From NCBI GenBank assembly GCA_023411775.1, contig JAEYOL010000036.1, forward strand, positions 1-20,393: a stretch of 20,393 nt of DNA, in the 5' to 3' direction. Positions 6,087-13,887 of this stretch are shown in pieces. Source of the DNA: Bacteroidota bacterium. Its GTDB lineage: Bacteria; Bacteroidota; Bacteroidia; Chitinophagales; Chitinophagaceae. The notes below the pieces were generated by a model. It ran no database searches, was not told the DNA's origin, and saw nothing but the letters and a program-made list of their open reading frames with translations. Each line of letters starts with the position of its first letter. Position 1 is the first letter of the stretch. The position numbers and the translations under genes were made by a program.

Positions 6087-7169
6087 ATGAATAAAAATCA
6101 CTATGTAGCAATTATGGCCGGAGGCATTGGGAGTCGTTTTTGGCCGATGAGCCGGACCGCACTTCCTAAACAATTCCTGGATATCCTGGGTACCGGCAAA
6201 ACACTGATCCAGGATACTTTCGAACGCTACAGCAAACTGGTGCCGGAAGAAAATATTTGTATCATCACATCCAAAGAATATGTGCAAACGGTCAGACAGC
6301 AATTGAAAAGCCTGCCTGAGGAAAATATCCTGGCTGAACCTTCACGCAAGAATACAGCAACCTGTATTGCCTATATCGCTTTCAAACTGCTGCAAAAAAA
6401 TCCGGATGCAGTGATGATGGCGGCACCTGCTGATAATCATATTCCCGATATTGACGCATTCCTGGTGACCGCAAAAAAAGCGCTGGAGTTTGTCGACAGT
6501 ATCAACGCCCTCGTGACCATTGGCATCAAGCCCACTTCTCCCAATACAGGATATGGTTATATACAGCATGAAAGTCCCGAAGCGGCACCAGGCGTGTATG
6601 AGGTGAAGACATTTACCGAAAAACCCAATCTCGAACTTGCCGAGACATTCCTGGCCAGTGGAGATTTTCTTTGGAACGCTGGCATCTTTACCTGGAAGGT
6701 GAAAAATATACTGGCGGCATTTGAAAAGTACCTGCCCGAGATCTACGAAGTTTTTTATGCGGAAAAAGATAAGTTCAATACTGAAGAAGAAGCTGAAGCC
6801 CTGGAGATCATTTACCCGCAATGCACGAATATCTCCATCGATTTCGGCATCATGGAAAAAGCTGACAATGTATTCGTGATCCCTGCCAGTTTTGCCTGGA
6901 GCGATTTGGGAACCTGGAACAGCGCCTGGGAAAATACAGAAAAGGATGAGCACCAAAATGCCGTTGCCGGTAATAATGTGGTGATAGTAGAGGCCAACAA
7001 CTGCATGGTGCATGTGCCGAACAATAAACTGGTGATGTTGCAGGGGCTTGAGGACTACATTATAGTAGACACCAAGGATGTGCTGCTCATCTGCAAACGC
7101 GATAAGGAACAGGAAATAAAAGACTTCGTGGCAGAAATAAAACGAAATAAAGGGGAGAAATACCTTTGA
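6087..7169 (+). CDS. manC: Mannose-1-phosphate guanylyltransferase
   Basis: This 360-residue enzyme makes GDP-mannose from mannose-1-phosphate and GTP. The nucleotidyltransferase signature AGGIGSRFWPMSR is at residues 11-23, followed by PKQFLDI. Further motifs include EPSRKNTATCIAY, APADNHI, GYGYI, TFTEKPN and FLWNAGIFTWK, and SDLGTW is near residue 275. It corresponds to the single-domain form and lacks the C-terminal phosphomannose isomerase (cupin) domain of the ~480-residue AlgA/CpsB type. GDP-mannose feeds surface glycans and, after conversion, GDP-fucose. The position directly after kdsD suggests joint control of envelope sugar precursors. A purine-rich AGAGG lies just before the ATG. 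The symbol is by function; single-domain homologues carry various names. Confidence 0.93.
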   Translation: MNKNHYVAIMAGGIGSRFWPMSRTALPKQFLDILGTGKTLIQDTFERYSKLVPEENICIITSKEYVQTVRQQLKSLPEENILAEPSRKNTATCIAYIAFKLLQKNPDAVMMAAPADNHIPDIDAFLVTAKKALEFVDSINALVTIGIKPTSPNTGYGYIQHESPEAAPGVYEVKTFTEKPNLELAETFLASGDFLWNAGIFTWKVKNILAAFEKYLPEIYEVFYAEKDKFNTEEEAEALEIIYPQCTNISIDFGIMEKADNVFVIPASFAWSDLGTWNSAWENTEKDEHQNAVAGNNVVIVEANNCMVHVPNNKLVMLQGLEDYIIVDTKDVLLICKRDKEQEIKDFVAEIKRNKGEKYL

Positions 7170-7281
7170 TGATTTGAAAGGAGGATTTAGTTTGCGGCTG
7201 ATCAGATTTCATTTGCTATAAATGTTATTGCCATGCCAGGATCTAAGCCGCCTGTCTTTTCCAAACTTTCAAACATTTTTC

Positions 7282-8004
7282 ATGCCTCCCTATCCCATTA
7301 ACAGCATCCTGTTTCTCGATATAGAAACAGTCCCGCAGTATCCATCTTTCCAGGATGTACCTGAAGCCTGGAAGACACTTTGGTCGGTGAAAGCCGGCTA
7401 CCTCATGCGAAACAAGGAAGAAGAAACAGTGGAAACCATCTATCCCCGCGCCGGGATCTATGCCGAGTTCGGAAAGATCGTCTGCATCAGTTGCGGGTTT
7501 ATCTCCGGGACGGCTGAGCAAAGAAAATTAACCCTTAAATCTTTTGCCGGCGACAATGAAGAATTGCTATTGCATGAGTTTGCGATGATGCTTGCAAAAT
7601 GGTCTGGCGCCGAACAACGGCTGCTCTGTGGACATAACGCAAAAGAATTTGATTTCCCCTATCTCTGCCGGCGGATGATCGTCAACCGGGTTCCAATTCC
7701 TTCCATCCTCGATATGTCGGGAAAGAAACCGTGGGAAGTAAACCATCTTGATACCATGGAGCTTTGGAAATTTGGGGACTACAAAAATTTCACTTCGCTC
7801 AACCTGCTTGCACATGCCCTGGGTATCGACACCCCAAAAGATGATATTGATGGCAGCATCGTGTGGGAAGTGTATTGGAAAGAAAAGAACCTGCAAAGGA
7901 TCATCACTTATTGTCAAAAGGATGTGGTGACGGTAGCACAGATCATGTTACGCATGATGGGTGAACCACTGATAAAGCCGGAAAATATCGAAGTGAGAAG
8001 CTGA
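7282..8004 (+). CDS. Predicted 3'-5' exonuclease, PolB-like DEDDy family
   Basis: This 240-residue protein has the three exonuclease motifs of the DnaQ-like superfamily: ExoI LFLDIETVP with D13 and E15, ExoII GHNAKEFDFPYL with D124, and ExoIII YCQKD with Y210 and D214, the DEDDy arrangement. It resembles the predicted PolB-type exonuclease domain family, which is the exonuclease domain alone without a polymerase. It would remove nucleotides from the 3' ends of DNA, perhaps in repair; the substrate is unknown. I start at the ATG at 7282 because MPPYPINSILFLDIET brings the ExoI strand close to the N-terminus. An in-frame ATG at 7222 adds 20 residues without family character. The RidA-like gene begins 33 bp downstream, so cotranscription is likely. 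Confidence 0.85.
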   Translation: MPPYPINSILFLDIETVPQYPSFQDVPEAWKTLWSVKAGYLMRNKEEETVETIYPRAGIYAEFGKIVCISCGFISGTAEQRKLTLKSFAGDNEELLLHEFAMMLAKWSGAEQRLLCGHNAKEFDFPYLCRRMIVNRVPIPSILDMSGKKPWEVNHLDTMELWKFGDYKNFTSLNLLAHALGIDTPKDDIDGSIVWEVYWKEKNLQRIITYCQKDVVTVAQIMLRMMGEPLIKPENIEVRS

Positions 8005-8037
8005 TACAGGTTAATTCGATAAAATAGAACTTTAGAT

Positions 8038-8427
8038 ATGACAAGAACAAATTATGCTTCGGGATCCAAATGGGAAGATATCGTAGGATATAGCCGTGCG
8101 GTGAAAGTCGGAAATATCATTGAAGTCACTGGAACAGTGGCCAGCGGGGAAGACGGACAGGTTGTAGGAGAAAATGATCCATACCAACAAACCCGTTTTA
8201 TTTATCAAAAAATAGAAAAGGTGTTGGCACAAGCCGGTGCTTCGATAAAAGACGTGGTAAGGGTGAGAATGTTTGTGACAGACATTTCAAAATGGCAGGA
8301 GTATGGTCGTGCCCATAGTGAATTTTTCAAAGACATAAAGCCCTGCAACACGATGGTGGAAGTGAGTGCACTTATCGAGCCAGGCTACATGATCGAAATT
8401 GAAGCCAGCGCGATTATAACGGGATAA
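8038..8427 (+). CDS. RidA-like (YjgF/YER057c/UK114) family protein, non-canonical
   Basis: This 129-residue protein has the chorismate-mutase-like Rid fold, seen in GNIIEVTGTVA, VLAQAGASIKDVVRVRMFVTD and MVEVSALIEPGYMIEIEASAI. Canonical RidA enzymes deaminate reactive enamines/imines and use an arginine in the P-x-R-(S/T)-x-VEV segment. Here the segment reads PCNTMVEV, so Asn104 occupies the arginine place. Subfamilies without the arginine are known and are not thought to share the classical deaminase activity, so I assign no symbol. The gene follows the exonuclease closely and converges on the PorP/SprF gene, with only one base between stop codons. Confidence 0.88.
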   Translation: MTRTNYASGSKWEDIVGYSRAVKVGNIIEVTGTVASGEDGQVVGENDPYQQTRFIYQKIEKVLAQAGASIKDVVRVRMFVTDISKWQEYGRAHSEFFKDIKPCNTMVEVSALIEPGYMIEIEASAIITG

Positions 8428-8428
8428 A

Positions 8429-9514
8429 TCAAAACCGTATGGGACAGGCGCTTTGGCTATTGACCCTTGGCTTACAGGGATTGTCGCCGCTTTGCTCATA
8501 GGTATTGTGATCCCATACAAAACCGATCTCAGAGCTGCCGGCTGTATAGGAGTAAGCATTCTTACCCACCTGCGCATCATGTCCCACCCCGACACGCAAC
8601 TTATTTTTATTGTTATCTCTCCCGGAAATATTAAACGATACCGTAAGCGCCACTGTATTCATATCCCGGAAGTTGACACTTCCACGGTACCACAAACCCA
8701 CACTAACATTAACCTGGTTTTGAGTAACTTCCACACCGGCCTGGTAACTACTATTGTTGGCCTGCCTGTAACCCAGGCAGGCAAGACTGTAGGACCAGGT
8801 TTGCCCGGGGTTTGTATAGCTGTACATGATATTACCACTCCACCTCACAGGTAGCTGGCTCCTGATACTGTCCGAAGTGCCAGTCAGTGATTCATCCGGG
8901 CGATTAATATGATGACCACTTAAGCCCAGCAGCAGCCTGCTGTTATCAGTAAGGTTATAGTTAAAAAACATCCCTGCAGCAAAATCAGGATACAGTTTAC
9001 CGCTGTTGATAGCTGGATCTGCAGATGAGATAGCACCGGGAATAACACCTCGAATATCAAGTTCATCCGCAAATACAAGCTTGTCGTAGTTGATCCTGGA
9101 TTGTCCTAGGCCAAACTGAAGTCCGCCGGTCCAAAACCACCTGGGGTTACTACCATTTTCTGCGGCACTGGCCGTTCCCGCACAAATAGTATAGGAATAT
9201 GAACCATAGATCCCGGTTTTCTTAAGATAACCTTCATCGCTGTTGGTAGCCAGCAGGCCGATGCCACTATTGATACCTGGGAGAAATTTGTCGACCGAAA
9301 AAGCCATGTAGTTCATTTGAGAAGGTAACGACCACCATTGACGACGATACAGCGCGCTTATCCGCAGATCGTAATCACCGGTGCCCGTTGCAGCCGGGTT
9401 AAGATTGATCGGTGCGAGATAAGCCTGTGAGTACACGGGATCCTGTGCCTGCACACCCTGGCAATGCAGCAATGCCACGATAACCAACACTGCAATATTT
9501 TTTAATAAATGCAT
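8429..9514 (-). CDS. PorP/SprF family type IX secretion system membrane protein
   Basis: This ~361-residue predicted outer-membrane beta-barrel has a signal peptide (MHLLKNIAVLVIVALLHCQG, then VQAQ). It is followed by the family hallmark QDPVYSQAYLAPINLNPAATG and the LRISALYRRQWW segment. Alternating-pattern strands continue to the end (SGIGLLATNSDEGYLK, YSYSLACLGYRQ, VNVSVGLWYRG). PorP/SprF proteins are partners of type IX secretion; in Flavobacterium, SprF-like proteins are needed for export or anchoring of particular type B sorting-domain cargo. The gene begins about 6-15 bp after the stop of the PKD protein gene, the expected cargo-partner arrangement. An in-frame ATG at 9523 is the alternative start. 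The C-terminus (CKPRVNSQSACPIRF) has two cysteines and is less typical. Confidence 0.9.
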   Translation of the reverse strand: MHLLKNIAVLVIVALLHCQGVQAQDPVYSQAYLAPINLNPAATGTGDYDLRISALYRRQWWSLPSQMNYMAFSVDKFLPGINSGIGLLATNSDEGYLKKTGIYGSYSYTICAGTASAAENGSNPRWFWTGGLQFGLGQSRINYDKLVFADELDIRGVIPGAISSADPAINSGKLYPDFAAGMFFNYNLTDNSRLLLGLSGHHINRPDESLTGTSDSIRSQLPVRWSGNIMYSYTNPGQTWSYSLACLGYRQANNSSYQAGVEVTQNQVNVSVGLWYRGSVNFRDMNTVALTVSFNISGRDNNKNKLRVGVGHDAQVGKNAYSYTAGSSEIGFVWDHNTYEQSGDNPCKPRVNSQSACPIRF

Positions 9515-9529
9515 TATTCTCATTGCACA

Positions 9530-11998
9530 CTACTTGATCACTGTGATAAATCCGGCCTTTACCGGTATATTTTTTCCGGGATACAGCATGCCCTTCCATT
9601 CCGTGCCGTTAATAAATATTCCCTCGATATGCCAGCTATAAACATCCTGTTGCAAAGGCTTTCCATTTAATGTCCCATCCCAGGGTACATTGGGTGATCC
9701 ATCGGCGTCAAGACTTGTTGTCTCGAATATTTTCTGACCCCAGGATGTATAGATCGTGAGCCGGTATTTTTTCAGCCCTTTTGCAAGCGGTAAAAATTTA
9801 CGGACCGACTGGTTACTGCAGCCGGGACAGATCGCATTTGGAACCTGGATATATCCGGGAACATATAATACTGTGACATTTACTGAGTCTGCCGCGGTGC
9901 ACCCTGCTTCCAAATCTGCTACCACCAGTTTCACGTTAAAAGTACCCGTATCGCCGTACTGGTAAGTAACCTGTTGTCCATTCCTTGTTTGCATGGATCT
10001 GTCACCCATGGACCAGGTATATTTCATATTAGGCATTGAAGGATTCAGGTCGCGGAAACTAAACTCATAGTTCGGCTGCTGCTGTACAAGGGCCGGACTG
10101 ACTTCGATATTCGGCACAGGAATACTGTTGAGTGTCACTGTTCCCGATGTCACCCCCGCTCCGCAACTCTGGCCGTTATCTACTTCCAGCCGAATATCAA
10201 ATTGTTCAGGTAAAGTGCCCGGGCCAGCCTGGAAATGCCAGTTTAATGAATTGCTATTGCCCGCCGGGGTATTATTTACAAACCATTGATAGGTTAATCC
10301 TTCACCGCCACCAGATATTGTTTCTGCCAGGAATTGAATAGTGGTGTCTTTTGTACAAGCGCTTATGTCGCGTGGTAGGAACGTAGTGTGAGGTGCAGGT
10401 ATCAGTATGACCTCTATTGTGCGGGTAATGCTATCCATACCACAGCGTTCATTACCTACATACATTTTTACCGAATAAGTTCCGGGATTGGTAAATAGGA
10501 TATGTAAGGAGTCTGAGCCGCCTGTCCAGGCCAGGGGATTGCTGGTATTTCCATTGGTCGAGCCCAACGTGCCCGATACAAGAGAATAGCCGGAAGAAGG
10601 TGAAATCGTCCAAACACTCATGCCCCTATCCTCGCAAGTGGCTTCGAAGCCACCAGAAGGTGTAATAATGTTACCAAATCCGGATGTATTGATAAGACTC
10701 AGCTCCGTATTGACACAGGCCAGGGTATCAGAAATATACATGGCCGGCCGGGGCTTACCCGAAACATAGATCGGCAATACAAATGAGCTGTTTACACCAC
10801 ATGGATTTTGAACCAGTAAGTAAGCGCCCAGAGCATTTGCAAAGATGCTGGAGTCATCATCACTTACATAGCCACAGGAATTTTTTAGGAATCGCTGGCC
10901 GATCGTTGGAGGTGGCGGATGTTGAAAAAACTGTCCTTCGGAAAAATCGTTGACATAAAATATATACGAAGTTCCAACGGAATTATCAGCTGTATTGGTA
11001 AGATTAAATGTCAGGGAATCCTGCTCGCATATTTCCGTGTTGCTTTGCGGAGTAATGGTACCATAAGGATATGCCCCAACATATATTATATAATGCCTGG
11101 TACCAATGCAACCGCTATTCCCGGTAACTCGAACCGTCATAGTAGAACTGCCTGCAGGAAATTCATGTGTAATAATTTCATTTGCCGGCCAGCTTGCAAA
11201 TGTTGTATCAGGCGATCCATCTCCCCAGGAAATAGTGTAGGAGCTATTGGTGGCGATTGTAGAAGAACCGTTTGTAAAGCTAAAATTGAAGGACGTCACA
11301 TCGTGGCAGACACGAAAACTTGTTGTATCCATATAGACACCCTCGGTTACTGAGGGGTCCACCTTTGTCACTGATGCGTCGGGCACGCTACGTATGGTGA
11401 CGTTATGGGTAATAGAATCCACACATGTGTTTGCGTTTGTCGCCACAAGCTTCACCTGGAATGTCTGTGTGCCTGTTCCCACAGCATCGAGATAGCGGTG
11501 GATCGGGTTGGGCTCAACGCTGACGGTGCCATCACCCAAATCCCAGAGGTAAGAAAAAGGCTCCCCGTTGATGGTGGTATTGGTAAATTGAATTTCCTCG
11601 TTACCGCAAATATTATTGGGCGAATAATTGAATCCCGCCAGTGGCTTCTCATCAGCTACTCTAATTATAATAAACATGGAATCAGAGAATGCTCCCGAAC
11701 CCACTTTTTGAAAAGTGGTATCGTATCCATTGGTATTGTAAGTAATAGTGATTGGACCTGCTCCTGTGCCCGTTGTTGGTACGCCCTTATTGAATTGCCA
11801 GTCTATCTCTGAAGAACCCTGTGCCAGGCTTTCATATATTATCGTTCCACCCCTGCACACATTGATCGTATCGCCATGGATCATAACTCTTCCATTGGCG
11901 CTGATCCCTGCTACAACCTGCCCGTGTACAGCGTTACAGAGTACTGTTATACAGCAAATGCATAACACTGCCAGTAGTAGTTTTTTAATAGGGTTCAT
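9530..11998 (-). CDS. PKD-domain surface protein with T9SS type B sorting domain
   Basis: This 822-residue secreted protein has a signal peptide (residues 1-26, ending NAVHGQ). A PKD domain covers ~119-203 (SYLWDLGDGTVSVEPNPIHRY) and a PKD-like domain covers ~211-310 (YTISWGDGSP). Ig/PKD-like modules follow in the middle, and a last PKD domain (KYTWSMGDRSMQTRNGQQ) sits near 665-725. The final ~95 residues form a CHU_C/type B sorting domain (YRLTIYTSWGQKIFET, VPWDGTLNGKPLQQDVYSWH). It should cross the outer membrane through the type IX system and remain cell-surface associated or be released. The usual NAFTPNGDGxND entry of the sorting domain is replaced here by NAICPGCSNQSVRKF with a CxxC-like pair. 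The PorP/SprF gene follows immediately. The adhesive or ligand function is unknown. Confidence 0.92.
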   Translation of the reverse strand: MNPIKKLLLAVLCICCITVLCNAVHGQVVAGISANGRVMIHGDTINVCRGGTIIYESLAQGSSEIDWQFNKGVPTTGTGAGPITITYNTNGYDTTFQKVGSGAFSDSMFIIIRVADEKPLAGFNYSPNNICGNEEIQFTNTTINGEPFSYLWDLGDGTVSVEPNPIHRYLDAVGTGTQTFQVKLVATNANTCVDSITHNVTIRSVPDASVTKVDPSVTEGVYMDTTSFRVCHDVTSFNFSFTNGSSTIATNSSYTISWGDGSPDTTFASWPANEIITHEFPAGSSTMTVRVTGNSGCIGTRHYIIYVGAYPYGTITPQSNTEICEQDSLTFNLTNTADNSVGTSYIFYVNDFSEGQFFQHPPPPTIGQRFLKNSCGYVSDDDSSIFANALGAYLLVQNPCGVNSSFVLPIYVSGKPRPAMYISDTLACVNTELSLINTSGFGNIITPSGGFEATCEDRGMSVWTISPSSGYSLVSGTLGSTNGNTSNPLAWTGGSDSLHILFTNPGTYSVKMYVGNERCGMDSITRTIEVILIPAPHTTFLPRDISACTKDTTIQFLAETISGGGEGLTYQWFVNNTPAGNSNSLNWHFQAGPGTLPEQFDIRLEVDNGQSCGAGVTSGTVTLNSIPVPNIEVSPALVQQQPNYEFSFRDLNPSMPNMKYTWSMGDRSMQTRNGQQVTYQYGDTGTFNVKLVVADLEAGCTAADSVNVTVLYVPGYIQVPNAICPGCSNQSVRKFLPLAKGLKKYRLTIYTSWGQKIFETTSLDADGSPNVPWDGTLNGKPLQQDVYSWHIEGIFINGTEWKGMLYPGKNIPVKAGFITVIK

Positions 11999-12071
11999 GT
12001 ATAAGTTTTCTTTGAAGGCAGGTCACCCGGCCGGGTAATCCCAGGTATTGGCTTTTACAGTTGGTACCCCG

Positions 12072-12101
12072 CAATATTATAAAAAGGGTTAAAGAATTCA
12101 A
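12072..12101 (-). promoter_or_regulatory. Putative promoter of the PKD protein-PorP operon
   Basis: On the minus strand, TTG (12101-12099) is separated by 19 bp from TAATATTG (12079-12072), one mismatch from TAnnTTTG. The element also overlaps TATAAT. It would give a leader of about 65 nt ahead of the ATG at 11998. Confidence 0.4.
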
Positions 12102-12116
12102 CTGATGGGTATAAAT

Positions 12117-12181
12117 AAAAAAGGCTTAATCACAATCAACAAAAGTGTCAATTTTGATCATCAAAAAACAGACCTTTTTTT
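12117..12181. other. Nested inverted repeats in the 11999-12270 divergent gap
   Basis: An outer 8-bp repeat AAAAAAGG (12117-12124) / CCTTTTTT (12173-12180) encloses a perfect inner one, TTTTGAT-C-ATCAAAA (12152-12166). This could be a weak hairpin ending in a T-run on the plus strand or an operator in the divergent region. The rest of this gap shows only the putative minus-strand promoter. Confidence 0.3.
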
Positions 12182-12270
12182 ATGTGGCGTAAATGCCTCC
12201 ACAGTAATAAATTCATAATCGGTGCATTAAGGAGATACACGTACCTTGTCTTAGTAGAATTACTTATTTT

Positions 12271-12633
12271 ATGAACATCGAAACACTACAGGAATACTGC
12301 CTTTCAAAACCAGGTACGGAGGAAACTTTTCCCTTTGGTCCGGATACGCTGGTCTATAAGGTGGGCGGAAAAGTATTTTTATTGACAGGGCTGGATGAAG
12401 AAACTCTTCAGTTCAATGTAAAATGCGATCCCGAAAAAGCTGTTGAGCTGAGAGAACAATATAGTTGTGTAATACCGGGGTATCATATGAACAAAAAGCA
12501 CTGGAATACGATCATCGTTGATGGTTCTGTGCCTTCCCGGTTATTGAAGGAATGGATTGATCATTCTTATGACCTGGTGGTAGAATCGCTTTCAAAAAAA
12601 ATTAGAGTAGGACTTAAAGGGAATAACTCGTAG
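12271..12633 (+). CDS. MmcQ/YjbR family protein
   Basis: This 120-residue protein has the YjbR features: an N-terminal MNIETLQEYCLSKPGTEETFPFG, the FxLTGLDEETLQFNVKCDPEKA strand-helix core, and YHMNKKHWNTIIVDGSVPSRLLKEWIDHSYDLVVESLSKK at the C-terminus. YjbR-like proteins adopt a CyaY-like fold and are annotated as DNA-binding on limited evidence; no enzymatic role is established. Length and start fit the family. It lies 27 bp upstream of an aminotransferase gene on the same strand, suggesting an operon. Confidence 0.88.
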   Translation: MNIETLQEYCLSKPGTEETFPFGPDTLVYKVGGKVFLLTGLDEETLQFNVKCDPEKAVELREQYSCVIPGYHMNKKHWNTIIVDGSVPSRLLKEWIDHSYDLVVESLSKKIRVGLKGNNS

Positions 12634-12660
12634 ACAATTCAACTTATCTTTCATTCGATC

Positions 12661-13809
12661 ATGAGTATAGATATAAAAAGCAAACTGCCAAATGTTGGTA
12701 CAACCATTTTTACGGTGATGAGTGCCCTGGCTTCAGAGCACAAAGCTGTAAACCTCGGCCAGGGTTACCCGGACTACCCGATGAGCGATGAATTGGTTAG
12801 CCTGGTAAACGAAGCCATGAAGTCGGGTTATAACCAATACACACCAATGCAGGGTTATACCCCCTTGCGTGAGGTGCTATCCTCAAAAGTGAAATCGCTT
12901 TACAACACAGAAGTTGATCCGGGGTCTCAAATAACGATTACACCCGGGGCAACATACGCTATTTACACCGCGCTGACAACGATACTTCAACCAGGTGACG
13001 AAGTCATCATTTTTCAACCGGGTTATGATAGTTATATTCCAAATGTTGAGGTCAATGGTGCCGTCCCGGTTCTGGTTGACCTTGAATTTCCCGGATACAA
13101 AATCAATTGGGAAGAAGTGAGGAGAAAAATAACGCAGAAGACAAGAATGATTATGCTGAACAGTCCGCATAACCCAACCGGGGCGGTGCTGAGTGAAAAT
13201 GATATCGCTGAATTAAGGTCTGTCGTAAAAGGGACCCGTATACTCATCCTTAGTGATGAAGTATATGAACACCTGGTATTCGATGGTATATCACATCAAA
13301 GCATTCTTCGTTACCCGGATCTGCTGGAAAGAAGTTTTGTTTGTTTTTCATTTGGCAAAGTATACCATTGTACAGGATGGAAACTAGGTTATTGTATCTC
13401 TTCACCGGAGTTGATGAGTGAATTTCGAAAAGTGCACCAGTATAACTGTTTTTCCTGTCATTCTCCTTCGCAGGTGGCACTTTCACGTTTTCTACAAAAT
13501 GAGGAAACGTATTTATCTCTTGCCTCTTTTATGCAACAAAAAAGGGATTATTTTATTGGGTTGATGCAAAGTACCCGGTTTACCTTGCTCAATAGCAGCG
13601 GGAGCTATTTTATCTGCGCCAGGTACGATCGTATCAGTGATGAAAAAGATTCGGAACTGGCGATTCGAATGACCCGCGAGCTTGGTGTTGCTACTATTCC
13701 TGTTTCCGCTTTTTATAAGTCCGGTACTGACAACAAAGTGATCCGCTTCTGCTTTTCGAAAAAGACTGAAACGCTTGAAAAAGCCGTAGAGAAGCTGGCC
13801 AGGTTTTAA
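12661..13809 (+). CDS. PLP-dependent aminotransferase (methionine/KAT-like)
   Basis: This 382-residue class I/II (fold type I) aminotransferase carries NLGQGYPDYP near the N-terminus, YTPMQGYTPLRE, NSPHNPTG (167-174), SDEVYEH (198-204, Asp199 binding the PLP pyridine nitrogen) and the catalytic SFGKVYHCTGWKLGY with Lys233 forming the Schiff base. The conserved C-terminal arginine lies in VIRFCFSK. The GQGYPDYP start and SFGKxxHxTGWK motif place it with E. coli YbdL-type methionine aminotransferases and kynurenine aminotransferases, so a transamination of methionine or aromatic amino acids is likely; the exact substrate is inferred. It probably forms a transcription unit with the preceding YjbR-like gene. 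Confidence 0.9.
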   Translation: MSIDIKSKLPNVGTTIFTVMSALASEHKAVNLGQGYPDYPMSDELVSLVNEAMKSGYNQYTPMQGYTPLREVLSSKVKSLYNTEVDPGSQITITPGATYAIYTALTTILQPGDEVIIFQPGYDSYIPNVEVNGAVPVLVDLEFPGYKINWEEVRRKITQKTRMIMLNSPHNPTGAVLSENDIAELRSVVKGTRILILSDEVYEHLVFDGISHQSILRYPDLLERSFVCFSFGKVYHCTGWKLGYCISSPELMSEFRKVHQYNCFSCHSPSQVALSRFLQNEETYLSLASFMQQKRDYFIGLMQSTRFTLLNSSGSYFICARYDRISDEKDSELAIRMTRELGVATIPVSAFYKSGTDNKVIRFCFSKKTETLEKAVEKLARF

Positions 13810-13887
13810 ATCTTTCCTTAGAGGGAAGCAAAACAGATATTTTGACTCCATCCATTTGTTTCAACGTATATTATTTAACTTAATACG

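Noticed and set aside
6342..7013. A 223-residue minus-strand reading frame opposite manC
   Set aside because: It is antisense to a clearly conserved enzyme; the sequence is an antisense shadow without motifs.
13815..13835. A short CTTTCCT/AGGGAAG hairpin after the aminotransferase gene
   Set aside because: It has a G-U pair, a three-base loop and no following T-run, so it does not support a terminator call.
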